Of a stretch of 64,000 nucleotides of DNA, positions 27,272 through 35,045 are shown one piece after another. Source of the DNA: JAIKWW01 sp052169645. Its GTDB lineage: Bacteria; Bacillota; Clostridia; Peptostreptococcales; Anaerovoracaceae. Location: contig JBQNCA010000001.1 in assembly GCA_052169645.1 (NCBI GenBank), forward strand, positions 62,001-126,000, given 5' to 3'. The translations under genes and the position numbers were made by a program. Position 1 is the stretch's first letter. Each line of letters begins with the position of its first letter. Below the pieces are notes generated by a model. That model ran no database searches. It was not told where the DNA came from and saw only the letters and a list, made by a program, of their open reading frames with translations.

Positions 27272-27561
27272 CCGGTTTCAACGCAACCATGCCGCACAAG
27301 CAAGCTTTGCCGCAGCTTGTCGACGAAGTAGATGAAGAGGCGGCTTCATACGGGGCAATCAACACTGTCAAATGCGACGAAGATTGCCGCCTTATAGGAT
27401 ACAACACAGATGTGCGCGGTCTTTTTATGGCGCTTGAGAGGAACGACGCCAAGCTTGACGGAGCGCACATCATGGTGATAGGAGCCGGTGGCAGCGATTT
27501 TGACGATTTCAGCTTTCTTGATGATACGAGAGCGCTGATTTGCGACCTGATATATAATCCT
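27272..27561 (+). pseudogene. aroE: Broken duplicate of aroE (internal fragment with a 207-bp in-frame deletion)
   Basis: Bases 27272-27492 match 28763-28983 of the intact aroE with only a few substitutions and a constant offset of 1491. The match then jumps to 29191 and continues to about 27561, so 207 bp (69 codons) are missing. The junction lies at a short shared sequence (CCGG-GGC). The first 60 or so codons, including the N-terminus, and the C-terminus are absent. The remaining frame opens at an internal Met (27289-27582) but would lack most of the NADP-binding fold. It lies just after pyrG and before the toxin-antitoxin pair. Confidence 0.88.
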
Positions 27562-27667
27562 TTTTATGAGATCTTTTATTAATGCTTTCTTTCCGTATTT
27601 GGAAAAGTTATTTTCGAAAAGCTGAATTACTATTTTCCCGACGGGTTTCTTCCTGTATGGAGGAAGG

Positions 27668-27994
27668 TTATTCTGTTGTTTCCGTATCTCCGAACAGTAT
27701 GCGTAAATAATCTCTCCTGCCATACAGGATACGATCCACATAGACCGTATTTTCATAAGTCCGGTAAAAGCTTAGGTAATTGCCGTTCACCAGAAAGCGG
27801 TAATCACTCTCCACATCCGCTACCGAGGACAGCGGAGCTCCTGCAAAAGCATGTGTTTGCAGGATGCGAAGGCTTTTTGTGATTCGTCCGACCGTGACGA
27901 GTGCCGCCCTCGGATTTTCTAATTCTTCAGCAATATATGTTTTAATTTCCTTTAAATCGTTTTCTGCTTTTGGGGAGAGATACACCTCATTCAT
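27668..27994 (-). CDS. RelE/ParE-family toxin
   Basis: A 108-residue protein with the ParE/RelE plan: VYLSPKAENDLKEIKTYIAEE at the start, a central helix, then DYRFLVNGNYLSFYRTYENT and VYVDRILYGRRDYLRILF at the end. These proteins inhibit gyrase (ParE) or cleave ribosome-bound mRNA (RelE). Which applies cannot be told here. The start overlaps the 3' end of the antitoxin gene by 8 nt, the usual antitoxin-first arrangement. It lies between the broken and intact aroE copies. Confidence 0.88.
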   Translation of the reverse strand: MNEVYLSPKAENDLKEIKTYIAEELENPRAALVTVGRITKSLRILQTHAFAGAPLSSVADVESDYRFLVNGNYLSFYRTYENTVYVDRILYGRRDYLRILFGDTETTE

Positions 27995-28241
27995 TTGAAA
28001 GTCCGAGGTGTTCTTCTACGGCCTCCAGAGCTATCCATCCCTTTTCCTCGCCGGATTTACGACCTTTTGCCAGTTCGTTCATCAAGCGGAGGGTTGCACG
28101 GATTTTCTCATAGTCCTGCATATCCATAATCGCATACCTGCCTCGACCGTTCTTTGTCAGAAATACGGGAGCACCTACCGCCACATCATGCAGAACTTCG
28201 CTGTAATTACGCAAATCGGAAATCGGTTTAATGTTAGGCAT
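27987..28241 (-). CDS. Phd/YefM-type antitoxin
   Basis: An 84-residue protein beginning MPNIKPISDLRNYSEVLHDV and continuing with GAPVFLTKNGRGRYAIMDMQ, the Phd/YefM DNA-binding fold. A C-terminal acidic helix (ALEAVEEHLGLSNE) would bind the toxin. The frame extends upstream to 28334, but the ATG at 28241 has AGGGGTTGATAAT before it and matches the family N-terminus. It precedes the toxin gene and probably represses the operon. Confidence 0.88.
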   Translation of the reverse strand: MPNIKPISDLRNYSEVLHDVAVGAPVFLTKNGRGRYAIMDMQDYEKIRATLRLMNELAKGRKSGEEKGWIALEAVEEHLGLSNE

Positions 28242-28578
28242 ATTATCAACCCCTTTCTTATTTTTAGCATATCCCAATCTGCTGTAAAATTCAACATCAA
28301 GTTTTACTGCAAATAACATTCTGGAATCACGCACCCGGGCACTTCCTAAGTGAAATGGTATATATGGCAGCTTATTAATTGTATGAGCTATCCGTTTTGT
28401 AAATATTATGAGAATATTAAGACATCTAAATAAAAGTTTTTATATAAAGTGATTTTATATGAAGTGAATGGAAAATAATATTATAATTCTAAGTGTATAT
28501 ATTATTTGAATTTATTATGACGAGAGCAGTATTTTAAGTTAGCATGTGAGTATATTAAATAATAAGAGAGGTGTGGAC

Positions 28579-29430
28579 ATGGTACTTTCTACAAATACGA
28601 AGCTTATGGCGGTAATCGGCGACCCGATCGACCACTCCCTATCGCCGTTCCTGCATTCACAGGTGGTCGATCACGGCGCATTTGATGCGGTATATGCGCC
28701 GTTTCGGGTGCGAGTCGACGAGCTTGAGGATTTCTGCCGGGCGGCTCGCACCCTGCGGGTCGCCGGTTTCAACGCAACCATGCCGCACAAGCAAGCTTTG
28801 CTGCAGCTTGTTGACGAAGTAGATGAAGAGGCGGCTTCATACGGGGCAATCAACACTGTCAAATGCGACGAAGATTGCCGCCTTATAGGATACAACACAG
28901 ATGTGCGCGGTCTTTTTATGGCGCTTGAGAGGAACGACGCCAAGCTTGACGGAGCGCACATCATGGTGATAGGAGCCGGTGGCGTCGCAGGTTCACTGGT
29001 GCGGGGCTGTGATGCCGCCGGCGTGACGGACGTCGCTGTGCTGAACCGCACGCATGAGAAAGCGGTTCAGCTCTGCGACGGTGTCAAGTGCGCATCCGCC
29101 TTGGAAATGACAAAGTTGAATCTGTGCAAAGCCGCTCATGCTGCGGATATTATAATAAATTGCACTTCGCTGGGCATGAGCGGCACCGGCAGCGATTTTG
29201 ACGATTTCAGCTTTCTTGATGATACGAGAGCACTGATTTGTGATTTGATATACAATCCTTGGGAAACGAGCCTGCTGCGATATGCCAAACAGCAGGGGTT
29301 GAAAACAATGAACGGTATAGATATGTTAATTTATCAAGGCTTGTTGGCATTTGAAATATTCATGGATGTAAAACTCGACTGCGATGCGGAGCATGACAGA
29401 CTGTTGCCGCTGTGCAGGGAATACACATAA
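28579..29430 (+). CDS. aroE: Shikimate dehydrogenase
   Basis: AroE reduces 3-dehydroshikimate to shikimate with NADPH. The 283-residue protein has the substrate domain (AVIGDPIDHSLSPFLHSQVV, GFNATMPHK with the catalytic lysine, GAINTV, YNTDVRGLF), the Rossmann motif GAGGVAGSL, NRTHEKA and NCTSLGMSG. AGAGAGGTG precedes the ATG. A frame 11 codons longer exists but lacks a ribosome-binding site. The first two-thirds is clearly GC-richer than neighbouring genes, with many GCG/CGG/CCG triplets, which suggests acquisition from elsewhere. No other shikimate-pathway gene is nearby, and a damaged copy lies 1.5 kb upstream. Confidence 0.93.
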   Translation: MVLSTNTKLMAVIGDPIDHSLSPFLHSQVVDHGAFDAVYAPFRVRVDELEDFCRAARTLRVAGFNATMPHKQALLQLVDEVDEEAASYGAINTVKCDEDCRLIGYNTDVRGLFMALERNDAKLDGAHIMVIGAGGVAGSLVRGCDAAGVTDVAVLNRTHEKAVQLCDGVKCASALEMTKLNLCKAAHAADIIINCTSLGMSGTGSDFDDFSFLDDTRALICDLIYNPWETSLLRYAKQQGLKTMNGIDMLIYQGLLAFEIFMDVKLDCDAEHDRLLPLCREYT

Positions 29431-29443
29431 AAAACAATAAAAG

Positions 29444-29482
29444 TGTGATAAAAATCACATAATTATCAATAATTATGTGATT
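29444..29482. promoter_or_regulatory. Nested palindromes: CRP/FNR-like site and a 13-bp inverted repeat
   Basis: TGTGA-N6-TCACA (29444-29459) matches the CRP/FNR-family operator layout. It overlaps a perfect 13-bp inverted repeat, AATCACATAATTA/TAATTATGTGATT (29453-29465 and 29470-29482). There is no strong T run after the hairpin, so it may be an operator or a weak terminator of aroE. The rest of the 394-bp gap to the glutamine synthetase gene is AT-rich, with an extended -10-like TGTTATACT near 29707-29715. Confidence 0.5.
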
Positions 29483-29823
29483 AATCTATTAAAAAATCAA
29501 AACTTTAATCCGCCAATCAAATTCTTTTAAATAATTAATACACTTTTCAAATATTATGTCAAATAATATATGTGCGTTATTGTATGCGAATTATAAATAT
29601 CACCCGAATATCTTGCGCATCGTCACTGATTATTCAAAGGCAGCAAAATCTTTATGCATATTTGCTGAAACTTACTTCATTTTTCTACATATAAGATAAA
29701 AAAACTGTTATACTTGTACATATTATTTTGAACATCGAAAAGTGACAGGTAAACGAAAAGAATGTAATATTGAAAAAGAACGCAATATTGTATTTGAGAT
29801 TAGCAGGATAAAGGAGTCTGATT

Positions 29824-31908
29824 ATGGCAAAGACGAGTGAAATATTCGGAAGTATGGTTTTCAATGATGCGGTTATGCGTGAGCGTCTGCCGAAAGCTAC
29901 ATATAAGGCATTCAGGGAATGTGTTGAAACCGATACGGACATGACGGAGGATGTTGCAAATGTAGTTGCTGCGGAAATGAAAAACTGGGCATTGGAAAAG
30001 GGCGCAACTCATTTTGCTCATTGGTTTCAGCCTCTTACAGGTGTAACTGCGGAAAAACATGATTCCTTTATAAGTCCCGCCGGCGACGGTACGGTGAGAA
30101 TGGATTTTACGGGAAAGGAGCTGATAAAGGGCGAGCCTGACGGCTCCAGCTTTCCGTCCGGCGGTATCAGAGCAACCTTTGAAGCCAGAGGATATACGAA
30201 CTGGGATCCTACATCAAATGCATTTATAAAAGAAAACACACTCTGCATTCCTACAGCTTTTTGCGCTTACGGCGGTGAGGCACTCGATGAAAAAACACCG
30301 CTGCTGCGTTCCATGGATGCGCTCGATAAACAGGCTCTGCGAATAGTAAAGCTCTTCGGAATGGATGATGTCAAAAAAGTCAGAATCGACCTCGGACCTG
30401 AGCAGGAATATTTTCTTATAGACAAAGAAGTATATGAGCAGCGACCTGATTTGATGTATTGCGGACGCACCCTTTTCGGAACACATCCCCCTAAGCGTCA
30501 GGAGCTGAACGACCATTATTTCGGTGCTATAAAGCCTCGTGTAAAGAAATTTATGGAGGATTTGAACGACGAGCTTTGGAAGGTAGGCATTTTGTCAAAG
30601 ACGGAGCATAATGAAGCGGCACCTTCACAGCATGAAATGGCTCCGATATTTACGGAAGCTAATGTCGCACTCGACCACAATCAGCTCACAATGGAAATTT
30701 TGCAGAAGGTGGCGCAGCGTCACGGCATGGTTTGTCTGCTTCACGAAAAACCTTTTGTAGGGGTTAACGGCTCGGGCAAGCATATGAACTGGTCATTGTC
30801 AACGGATACAGGTGTAAATCTCATAAATCCGGGCTTGAAGCCTGAGGATAACAAAATCTTCCTGCTTATGCTCGCAGCTATAGTTCAAGGGGTAGATGAA
30901 TATCAGGGCTTGTTGCGTGCTGCCGTTGCAAGTGCAGGCAACGATCACAGGCTCGGCGGTCATGAAGCGCCTCCGGCAATTATCTCCATGTTTATAGGTG
31001 ATGAGCTTGCAGGAATTGTGGATTCAATCATAGCAGGTAAAAAATATACTCGCCATGACGGTTCGAAGATGGCGTTGGGAACTACCGCGCTTCCTTCATT
31101 TGACCGTGATAACACTGATAGAAACAGGACATCTCCGCTTGCGTTTTCCGGAAATAAATTTGAATTTCGCATGCCGGGTTCAAATATGTCGGTAGGAGAT
31201 GCATGCTGCGTAATGAATATAATAGTGGCGGAATCTTTGCGCAAGTATGCCGATATTCTCGAATCGGAGGATGATTTCGATACAGCGGTGGATAAGCTTA
31301 CAAGAGAAGTATTTTCAAATCACAAACGCATCATATTCAACGGTGACAATTATACAGTGAAATGGGCAACGGAAGCAAAAGAAAGAGGTCTTCAGAATCT
31401 GCCGAGCACTGTCGATGCGGCGGAGTATATGATAATGTCCGATAATCTTGAGCTTTTTCAGGATCACTGCGTATTTTCGGAGGTGGAAGCTCGTTCACGA
31501 TATGAGATTAAGCTTGATGAATATTCAAAAATTATAAATATAGAAGCTTTGACTATGATAGAAATGGCAAAGACGGAAATTGTCCCGGCTGTCAGTGCGT
31601 ACAGCGGAGAGCTTGCAAATACCGCAATTGCCAAGAAGGAACTTGGCATAAGTGCAAAAGCGGATCTCGATATTCTCAATGTTATAGCAACCTTGGCGGA
31701 GGAGCTCAATCTCAGGATAATAAATCTTGAAAATTATATGGAGCAAACTGCAGGACTGAGTGATTGTGAAAAGGCGAGAGCCTTCCATGACGGAATTATT
31801 CCGAGAATGCATGATTTAAGAGCTGTGGCTGATGAGCTTGAGACATATGTGGCTAAAGATTATTGGCCGTTCCCTTCGTATGGAGATATGCTTTTCAGCA
31901 TAAAATAA
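29824..31908 (+). CDS. glnN: Glutamine synthetase type III
   Basis: A 694-residue enzyme, the length of GSIII rather than the roughly 450-residue GSI. The GSIII N-terminal domain starts with IFGSMVFNDAVMRERLPK. Catalytic segments include DLGPEQEYFLID, NEAAPSQHEMAP, VNGSGKHMNWSLS and AGNDHRLGGHEAPPAIIS. A GSIII-specific C-terminal helical region ends WPFPSYGDML. It assimilates ammonia into glutamine, which also feeds CarA, PyrG and GatCAB encoded in this window. The gene stands alone with AAAGGAG upstream. Confidence 0.95.
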   Translation: MAKTSEIFGSMVFNDAVMRERLPKATYKAFRECVETDTDMTEDVANVVAAEMKNWALEKGATHFAHWFQPLTGVTAEKHDSFISPAGDGTVRMDFTGKELIKGEPDGSSFPSGGIRATFEARGYTNWDPTSNAFIKENTLCIPTAFCAYGGEALDEKTPLLRSMDALDKQALRIVKLFGMDDVKKVRIDLGPEQEYFLIDKEVYEQRPDLMYCGRTLFGTHPPKRQELNDHYFGAIKPRVKKFMEDLNDELWKVGILSKTEHNEAAPSQHEMAPIFTEANVALDHNQLTMEILQKVAQRHGMVCLLHEKPFVGVNGSGKHMNWSLSTDTGVNLINPGLKPEDNKIFLLMLAAIVQGVDEYQGLLRAAVASAGNDHRLGGHEAPPAIISMFIGDELAGIVDSIIAGKKYTRHDGSKMALGTTALPSFDRDNTDRNRTSPLAFSGNKFEFRMPGSNMSVGDACCVMNIIVAESLRKYADILESEDDFDTAVDKLTREVFSNHKRIIFNGDNYTVKWATEAKERGLQNLPSTVDAAEYMIMSDNLELFQDHCVFSEVEARSRYEIKLDEYSKIINIEALTMIEMAKTEIVPAVSAYSGELANTAIAKKELGISAKADLDILNVIATLAEELNLRIINLENYMEQTAGLSDCEKARAFHDGIIPRMHDLRAVADELETYVAKDYWPFPSYGDMLFSIK

Positions 31909-31999
31909 AATTGTGATATAATTATGGAGCAGTGGCTCTGCTTTTGAGGCGGACGGCTGCTCTATGTATTTAAAAGCTTGATGAAGGGAGAATTAAATA

Positions 32000-33067
32000 T
32001 TGCATATTGTCAGGTACATATTCAGGCGGATTGCAGCATATATATGCTTTGTAATAATAATGCTGATAATGATGCAGCTTTTTAAAAATATATCAGGAAT
32101 TCCTTTCAGTGCGTTGTACGATAATATATTTATGGCGGTGATATTTTTTGCATATCCGATATATAGAGTAGTGAGAAGTACGATAGCTACGGTCGTGATA
32201 TTTTTCGATAAAACTTCACAGGAATCGGAAGGAGAAAGAAAATTTGCAGGAGTATTTCATGTTCTCATGGCAAATTTTTGGGAAAACAAAATACATCGTG
32301 CATTTGCAATAAACATATTATTAAAGTTCCTGCAACTTACAGCTTTGATTTCCATGGTATATGCTTTTATCAGCAATGATTTTCGTGTATTGAAGCCCGT
32401 AGCGATTTTATCAGCGATTGTAGGGTTGGCTTTTACCTTGGCATTTGTAAGAACGCAAAAATTTGAATACGAATTGCGAAACGGTGAACAGCTTCAAAAA
32501 TTGGAAGCCTTGAGACAAGCTCCCGGAGGGATGAGCATAAGTCAGGACAGAAGAAAAGCTTTTATGAATTTTCCACGCATATCTTTTATTATAAATTTAA
32601 TTGTTGCAGCTGCCGGACTGTTGATTGCCTTTATAACATCAAAAATACCTTTTTCCATTACATCGCCGTTTCTTTTCGATATTAAAATTATAGGAGTATT
32701 GGCAACCCTTATTTTGCCGTTTACGGGAATCTACCTGTTTTATCAGAATTGGGGCAGTCATATGTATACGCTTCGTTTGGGAAAGGGCGATTACGGGCAG
32801 GAAAAAATCGAATTTTTTACATACAGCGGCAGCGGTGACGAAATGCAGGATACTCGATATATAATAGACAGGGTGGAGACTTTTGAAATCGGAAGCAGGT
32901 ATATCAAGCTGTTAAAGCCGGCTGCCATAAAATATATCAGGATACCTCGTACCATGTCGTTTGATGAGGAACGTGTATTATTGGAAATGATAAGACGTAT
33001 GAGATATCCGGCAGATATACTGAAATTTTCGGATTTTACACATGACAAGGAGATAAAACGCTTATGA
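32000..33067 (+). CDS. Uncharacterised multi-span membrane protein
   Basis: A 355-residue protein starting at TTG, nine bases after GGGAG. It has hydrophobic segments near residues 10-28, 40-58, 105-125, 130-150, 193-212 and 228-247, then a soluble C-terminal domain of about 100 residues with YGQEKIEFFTYSGSG and LLKPAAIKYIRIPRTMSFDE. That part could be a PH-like fold, but this is only an impression. I do not recognise the family. Its stop overlaps the start of the SdpI-like gene by 4 nt, so the two are translated together and probably work together. Confidence 0.7.
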   Translation: MHIVRYIFRRIAAYICFVIIMLIMMQLFKNISGIPFSALYDNIFMAVIFFAYPIYRVVRSTIATVVIFFDKTSQESEGERKFAGVFHVLMANFWENKIHRAFAINILLKFLQLTALISMVYAFISNDFRVLKPVAILSAIVGLAFTLAFVRTQKFEYELRNGEQLQKLEALRQAPGGMSISQDRRKAFMNFPRISFIINLIVAAAGLLIAFITSKIPFSITSPFLFDIKIIGVLATLILPFTGIYLFYQNWGSHMYTLRLGKGDYGQEKIEFFTYSGSGDEMQDTRYIIDRVETFEIGSRYIKLLKPAAIKYIRIPRTMSFDEERVLLEMIRRMRYPADILKFSDFTHDKEIKRL

Positions 33068-33792
33068 AAACATTTGAATTGCTTTGCAATCTTATAATAC
33101 CTGCGACAATGATAATTGCAGGACTTATGGGCGTGCTGATACCGCCTGCAACAAATATGAAAGAGGTCGGGCGTTTTACCGGCTATCGTTCAAAGCGTTC
33201 GATGCGCACGGTGGAAACTTGGAATTTTGCAAATTATAATGCAGGAATCAGTTATCTTTTCGGAGGATTTTATCTGATATTCGCTACAGGTGTTTTATGT
33301 GTCATATTGAGCAGATTGTCGAGAGAGATAATTCATGCTGCAACCATAGTGATAGTACTGATTCAAATAGTAATTTTTATATTGCCGATGTTGTCGGTGG
33401 AAAAGAAGCTTGAAAAATATTTTGATTCTTTAGGCAGACCCGTAGAGCCGGAGAAAGTTTTTCGCAGGCGCATATTCGCAAAGAACAACGAAGCGCTAAA
33501 GGATAATGAGGATAAATGGGAAGATTGGAATCGTGACGAATGGAGAGACAGCTGGCGTGACGAATGGGATGACTGGGATCTTTGGGAAAAGCGACGCAAG
33601 CGGAGTACGTCCGTAAATATTATCGAGGATGCGGCGATAGATGATATTATGGATAATGCTTTTCAGGCACATACGATTTATAATTCTTCAGCAGAAGCAG
33701 AAGCAGAAGCAGAAGCAGAAGCAGAAACAGAAACAGAAACAGAAATAGAAACAGGAGTAGGAGTAAAAACAAAAGCAGAAATAAAAGAATAA
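33064..33792 (+). CDS. SdpI-family membrane protein with a low-complexity C-terminus
   Basis: A 242-residue protein with three hydrophobic segments. The SdpI-family signature lies between the first two: GRFTGYRSKRSMRTVETWNF followed by ANYNAGISYLFGG. SdpI of B. subtilis gives immunity to the SdpC toxin and recruits the repressor SdpR, but many family members have no known role. The C-terminal third is charged and Trp/Asp-rich (WEDWNRDEWRDSWRDEWDDW). It ends in Ala-Glu and Thr-Glu dipeptides encoded by a hexanucleotide repeat. It is coupled to the upstream membrane protein by an ATGA overlap. Confidence 0.75.
   Translation: MKTFELLCNLIIPATMIIAGLMGVLIPPATNMKEVGRFTGYRSKRSMRTVETWNFANYNAGISYLFGGFYLIFATGVLCVILSRLSREIIHAATIVIVLIQIVIFILPMLSVEKKLEKYFDSLGRPVEPEKVFRRRIFAKNNEALKDNEDKWEDWNRDEWRDSWRDEWDDWDLWEKRRKRSTSVNIIEDAAIDDIMDNAFQAHTIYNSSAEAEAEAEAEAETETETEIETGVGVKTKAEIKE
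33691..33750 (+). repeat. Hexanucleotide repeat (GCAGAA)6(ACAGAA)3 and a variant unit
   Basis: Six GCAGAA units (33691-33726), three ACAGAA (33727-33744) and ATAGAA encode (Ala-Glu)6(Thr-Glu)3 Ile-Glu at the C-terminus of the SdpI-like protein. Slippage would change length without shifting frame. Confidence 0.9.
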
Positions 33793-33907
33793 GATACAAA
33801 AACGGGAGAGAAAGCAGAAGCAATAAAAAATAAAAAGATAATAGAAAAAGGTTTAATCATAAATTATATAGGGTGCAGCGGATTGCCTGTCGGAGGATCG
33901 GCGTGGA

Positions 33908-34345
33908 ATGTTAAAAATCATTATCATAATAATTCAGATTATACTGGCGGCGCTTGTACCGACAGCAATGGCGGTATACGGCATTTACAGGAAAAATCAT
34001 ATCCCCGAAGTCGAAGAGTGCGGAGTATGGATTGCGTCAAAGAGAGCAAAGCGTTCACAGGAAGCTCTTTCGTATCAGTACACTTTTCTGTCGCATATGG
34101 TATTGGTGACAGGTCTGAACATACTGCCGGTATCGGAAATTTTCCTTGTAGCTTCTATTTTCATTTTAAAGGAATCTAATTGGATTACAGTTCTTGCAAT
34201 TGCTGTGACGCAGGGATTTTCAGTGCTGCTGAATATTGTGCTGAGTCGCCGAATGGTAGACAGATATTATGATGAAAACGGCGAGCTTTTGAAAAAGGGT
34301 GAGGATGAAGACGATCATGATTGTGAAAATGAACGAAATCTTTGA
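33908..34345 (+). CDS. Small membrane protein, distant SdpI-like paralogue
   Basis: A 145-residue protein with three hydrophobic segments near residues 3-23, 62-86 and 92-112. GVWIASKRAKRSQEALSYQY stands where the upstream protein has its SdpI signature, and both have a Tyr-x-Asp-x-x-Gly stretch after the last membrane span (DRYYDENGELL here, KYFDSLGRPV upstream). I read it as a divergent relative of its neighbour. The C-terminus is very acidic. GGAGG lies 11 bases before the ATG. Function unknown. It may complete a three-gene membrane operon starting at 32000. Confidence 0.6.
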   Translation: MLKIIIIIIQIILAALVPTAMAVYGIYRKNHIPEVEECGVWIASKRAKRSQEALSYQYTFLSHMVLVTGLNILPVSEIFLVASIFILKESNWITVLAIAVTQGFSVLLNIVLSRRMVDRYYDENGELLKKGEDEDDHDCENERNL

Positions 34346-34439
34346 AGGTCGTAACAGCAATTCTCGAATGAGGATGAATATGAAGAAGCTGCACTCAAAG
34401 CTTGAAATCCCGAAGAATTTATGATAACTTATCATCATT

Positions 34440-34722
34440 GAAATAATGTGAACAGCAATGAACGGGAAAAGTAAACGGATACGAGCAAAGCAGGGAGTGG
34501 CATCGTGACTGAAAGTGCCATTTGCAGACGACCGCCGAAAGAACACCCGGGAGCTCGTGCTTTGAACCTTGACGGCAACGGTTTTAAAGATTGCGGTCTT
34601 TTAGTAAAGGCATGCGTGAGCGCACGTTACAGCGTATTGAGGATGCGATAATTTTCGCATCGAATATGGGTGGCACCACGATAAAATCGTCCCTGCGGTC
34701 GTTACGGCTGCAGGCTTTTTTT
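34440..34722 (+). promoter_or_regulatory. T-box riboswitch leader, probable tRNA(Asn) sensor
   Basis: Stem I elements include AAAAGTAAACGG, AGGGAG in the distal arm, and GAAAG-AAC-ACCCGGGAG, which places AAC (34542-34544, Asn) in the specifier position. The T-box itself is AATATGGGTGGCACCACG (34663-34680). Its bulge reads TGGC, which pairs with an acceptor end GCCA, that is a tRNA with G73 such as tRNA(Asn). A terminator hairpin (CCTGC/GCAGG with GTCG/CGGC) at 34691-34714 is followed by seven T (34716-34722). Uncharged tRNA(Asn) would stabilise the antiterminator and switch on gatC-gatA-gatB::aspS. Unpaired spacer fills 34345-34440. Confidence 0.88.
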
Positions 34723-34743
34723 ATACTGAAACCGGAGGAAAAT

Positions 34744-35034
34744 ATGAAAATCACAGATGAGCTGATAAATTATATAGGCGATCTATCCAGATTATATCTA
34801 AGTGATGAGGACAAGGAACGTCGTAAGTCCGATCTCTCGGATATACTCGATTATGTAGAAAAATTAAATGAACTTGATACGAAAGGCATGCCGGAGATGT
34901 CACAACCTTTTGAAAATGTAAACTGCTTCCGTGAGGACACGGTAACGAATGAGGACAAAAGAGATGAACTGCTGGCAAATGCACCTGAGCGTAAAGGTTC
35001 ATATTTTAAAGTTTTTAAAACTGTAGATCAGTGA
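34744..35034 (+). CDS. gatC: Asp/Glu-tRNA amidotransferase subunit C
   Basis: A 96-residue GatC starting MKITDELINYIGDLSRLYLS and containing SDILDYVEKLNELDTKGMPE, the helical segment that wraps GatA and GatB, and the C-terminal YFKVFKTVDQ. CCGGAGGAAAAT precedes the ATG, just after the T-box terminator. The frame is open further upstream, but that part is the leader RNA. It is first in the gatC-gatA-gatB::aspS operon and overlaps the open frame of gatA. Confidence 0.95.
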   Translation: MKITDELINYIGDLSRLYLSDEDKERRKSDLSDILDYVEKLNELDTKGMPEMSQPFENVNCFREDTVTNEDKRDELLANAPERKGSYFKVFKTVDQ

Positions 35035-35045
35035 GGAGAGGGCAA

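Noticed and set aside
27289..27582. Functional short AroE variant
   Set aside because: It lacks the N-terminus and most of the NADP domain and has no ribosome-binding site, so it is treated as a pseudogene fragment.
31925..31965. Terminator after glnN (GAGCAG/CTGCTC)
   Set aside because: The loop is large and no T run follows, so the evidence is too weak.
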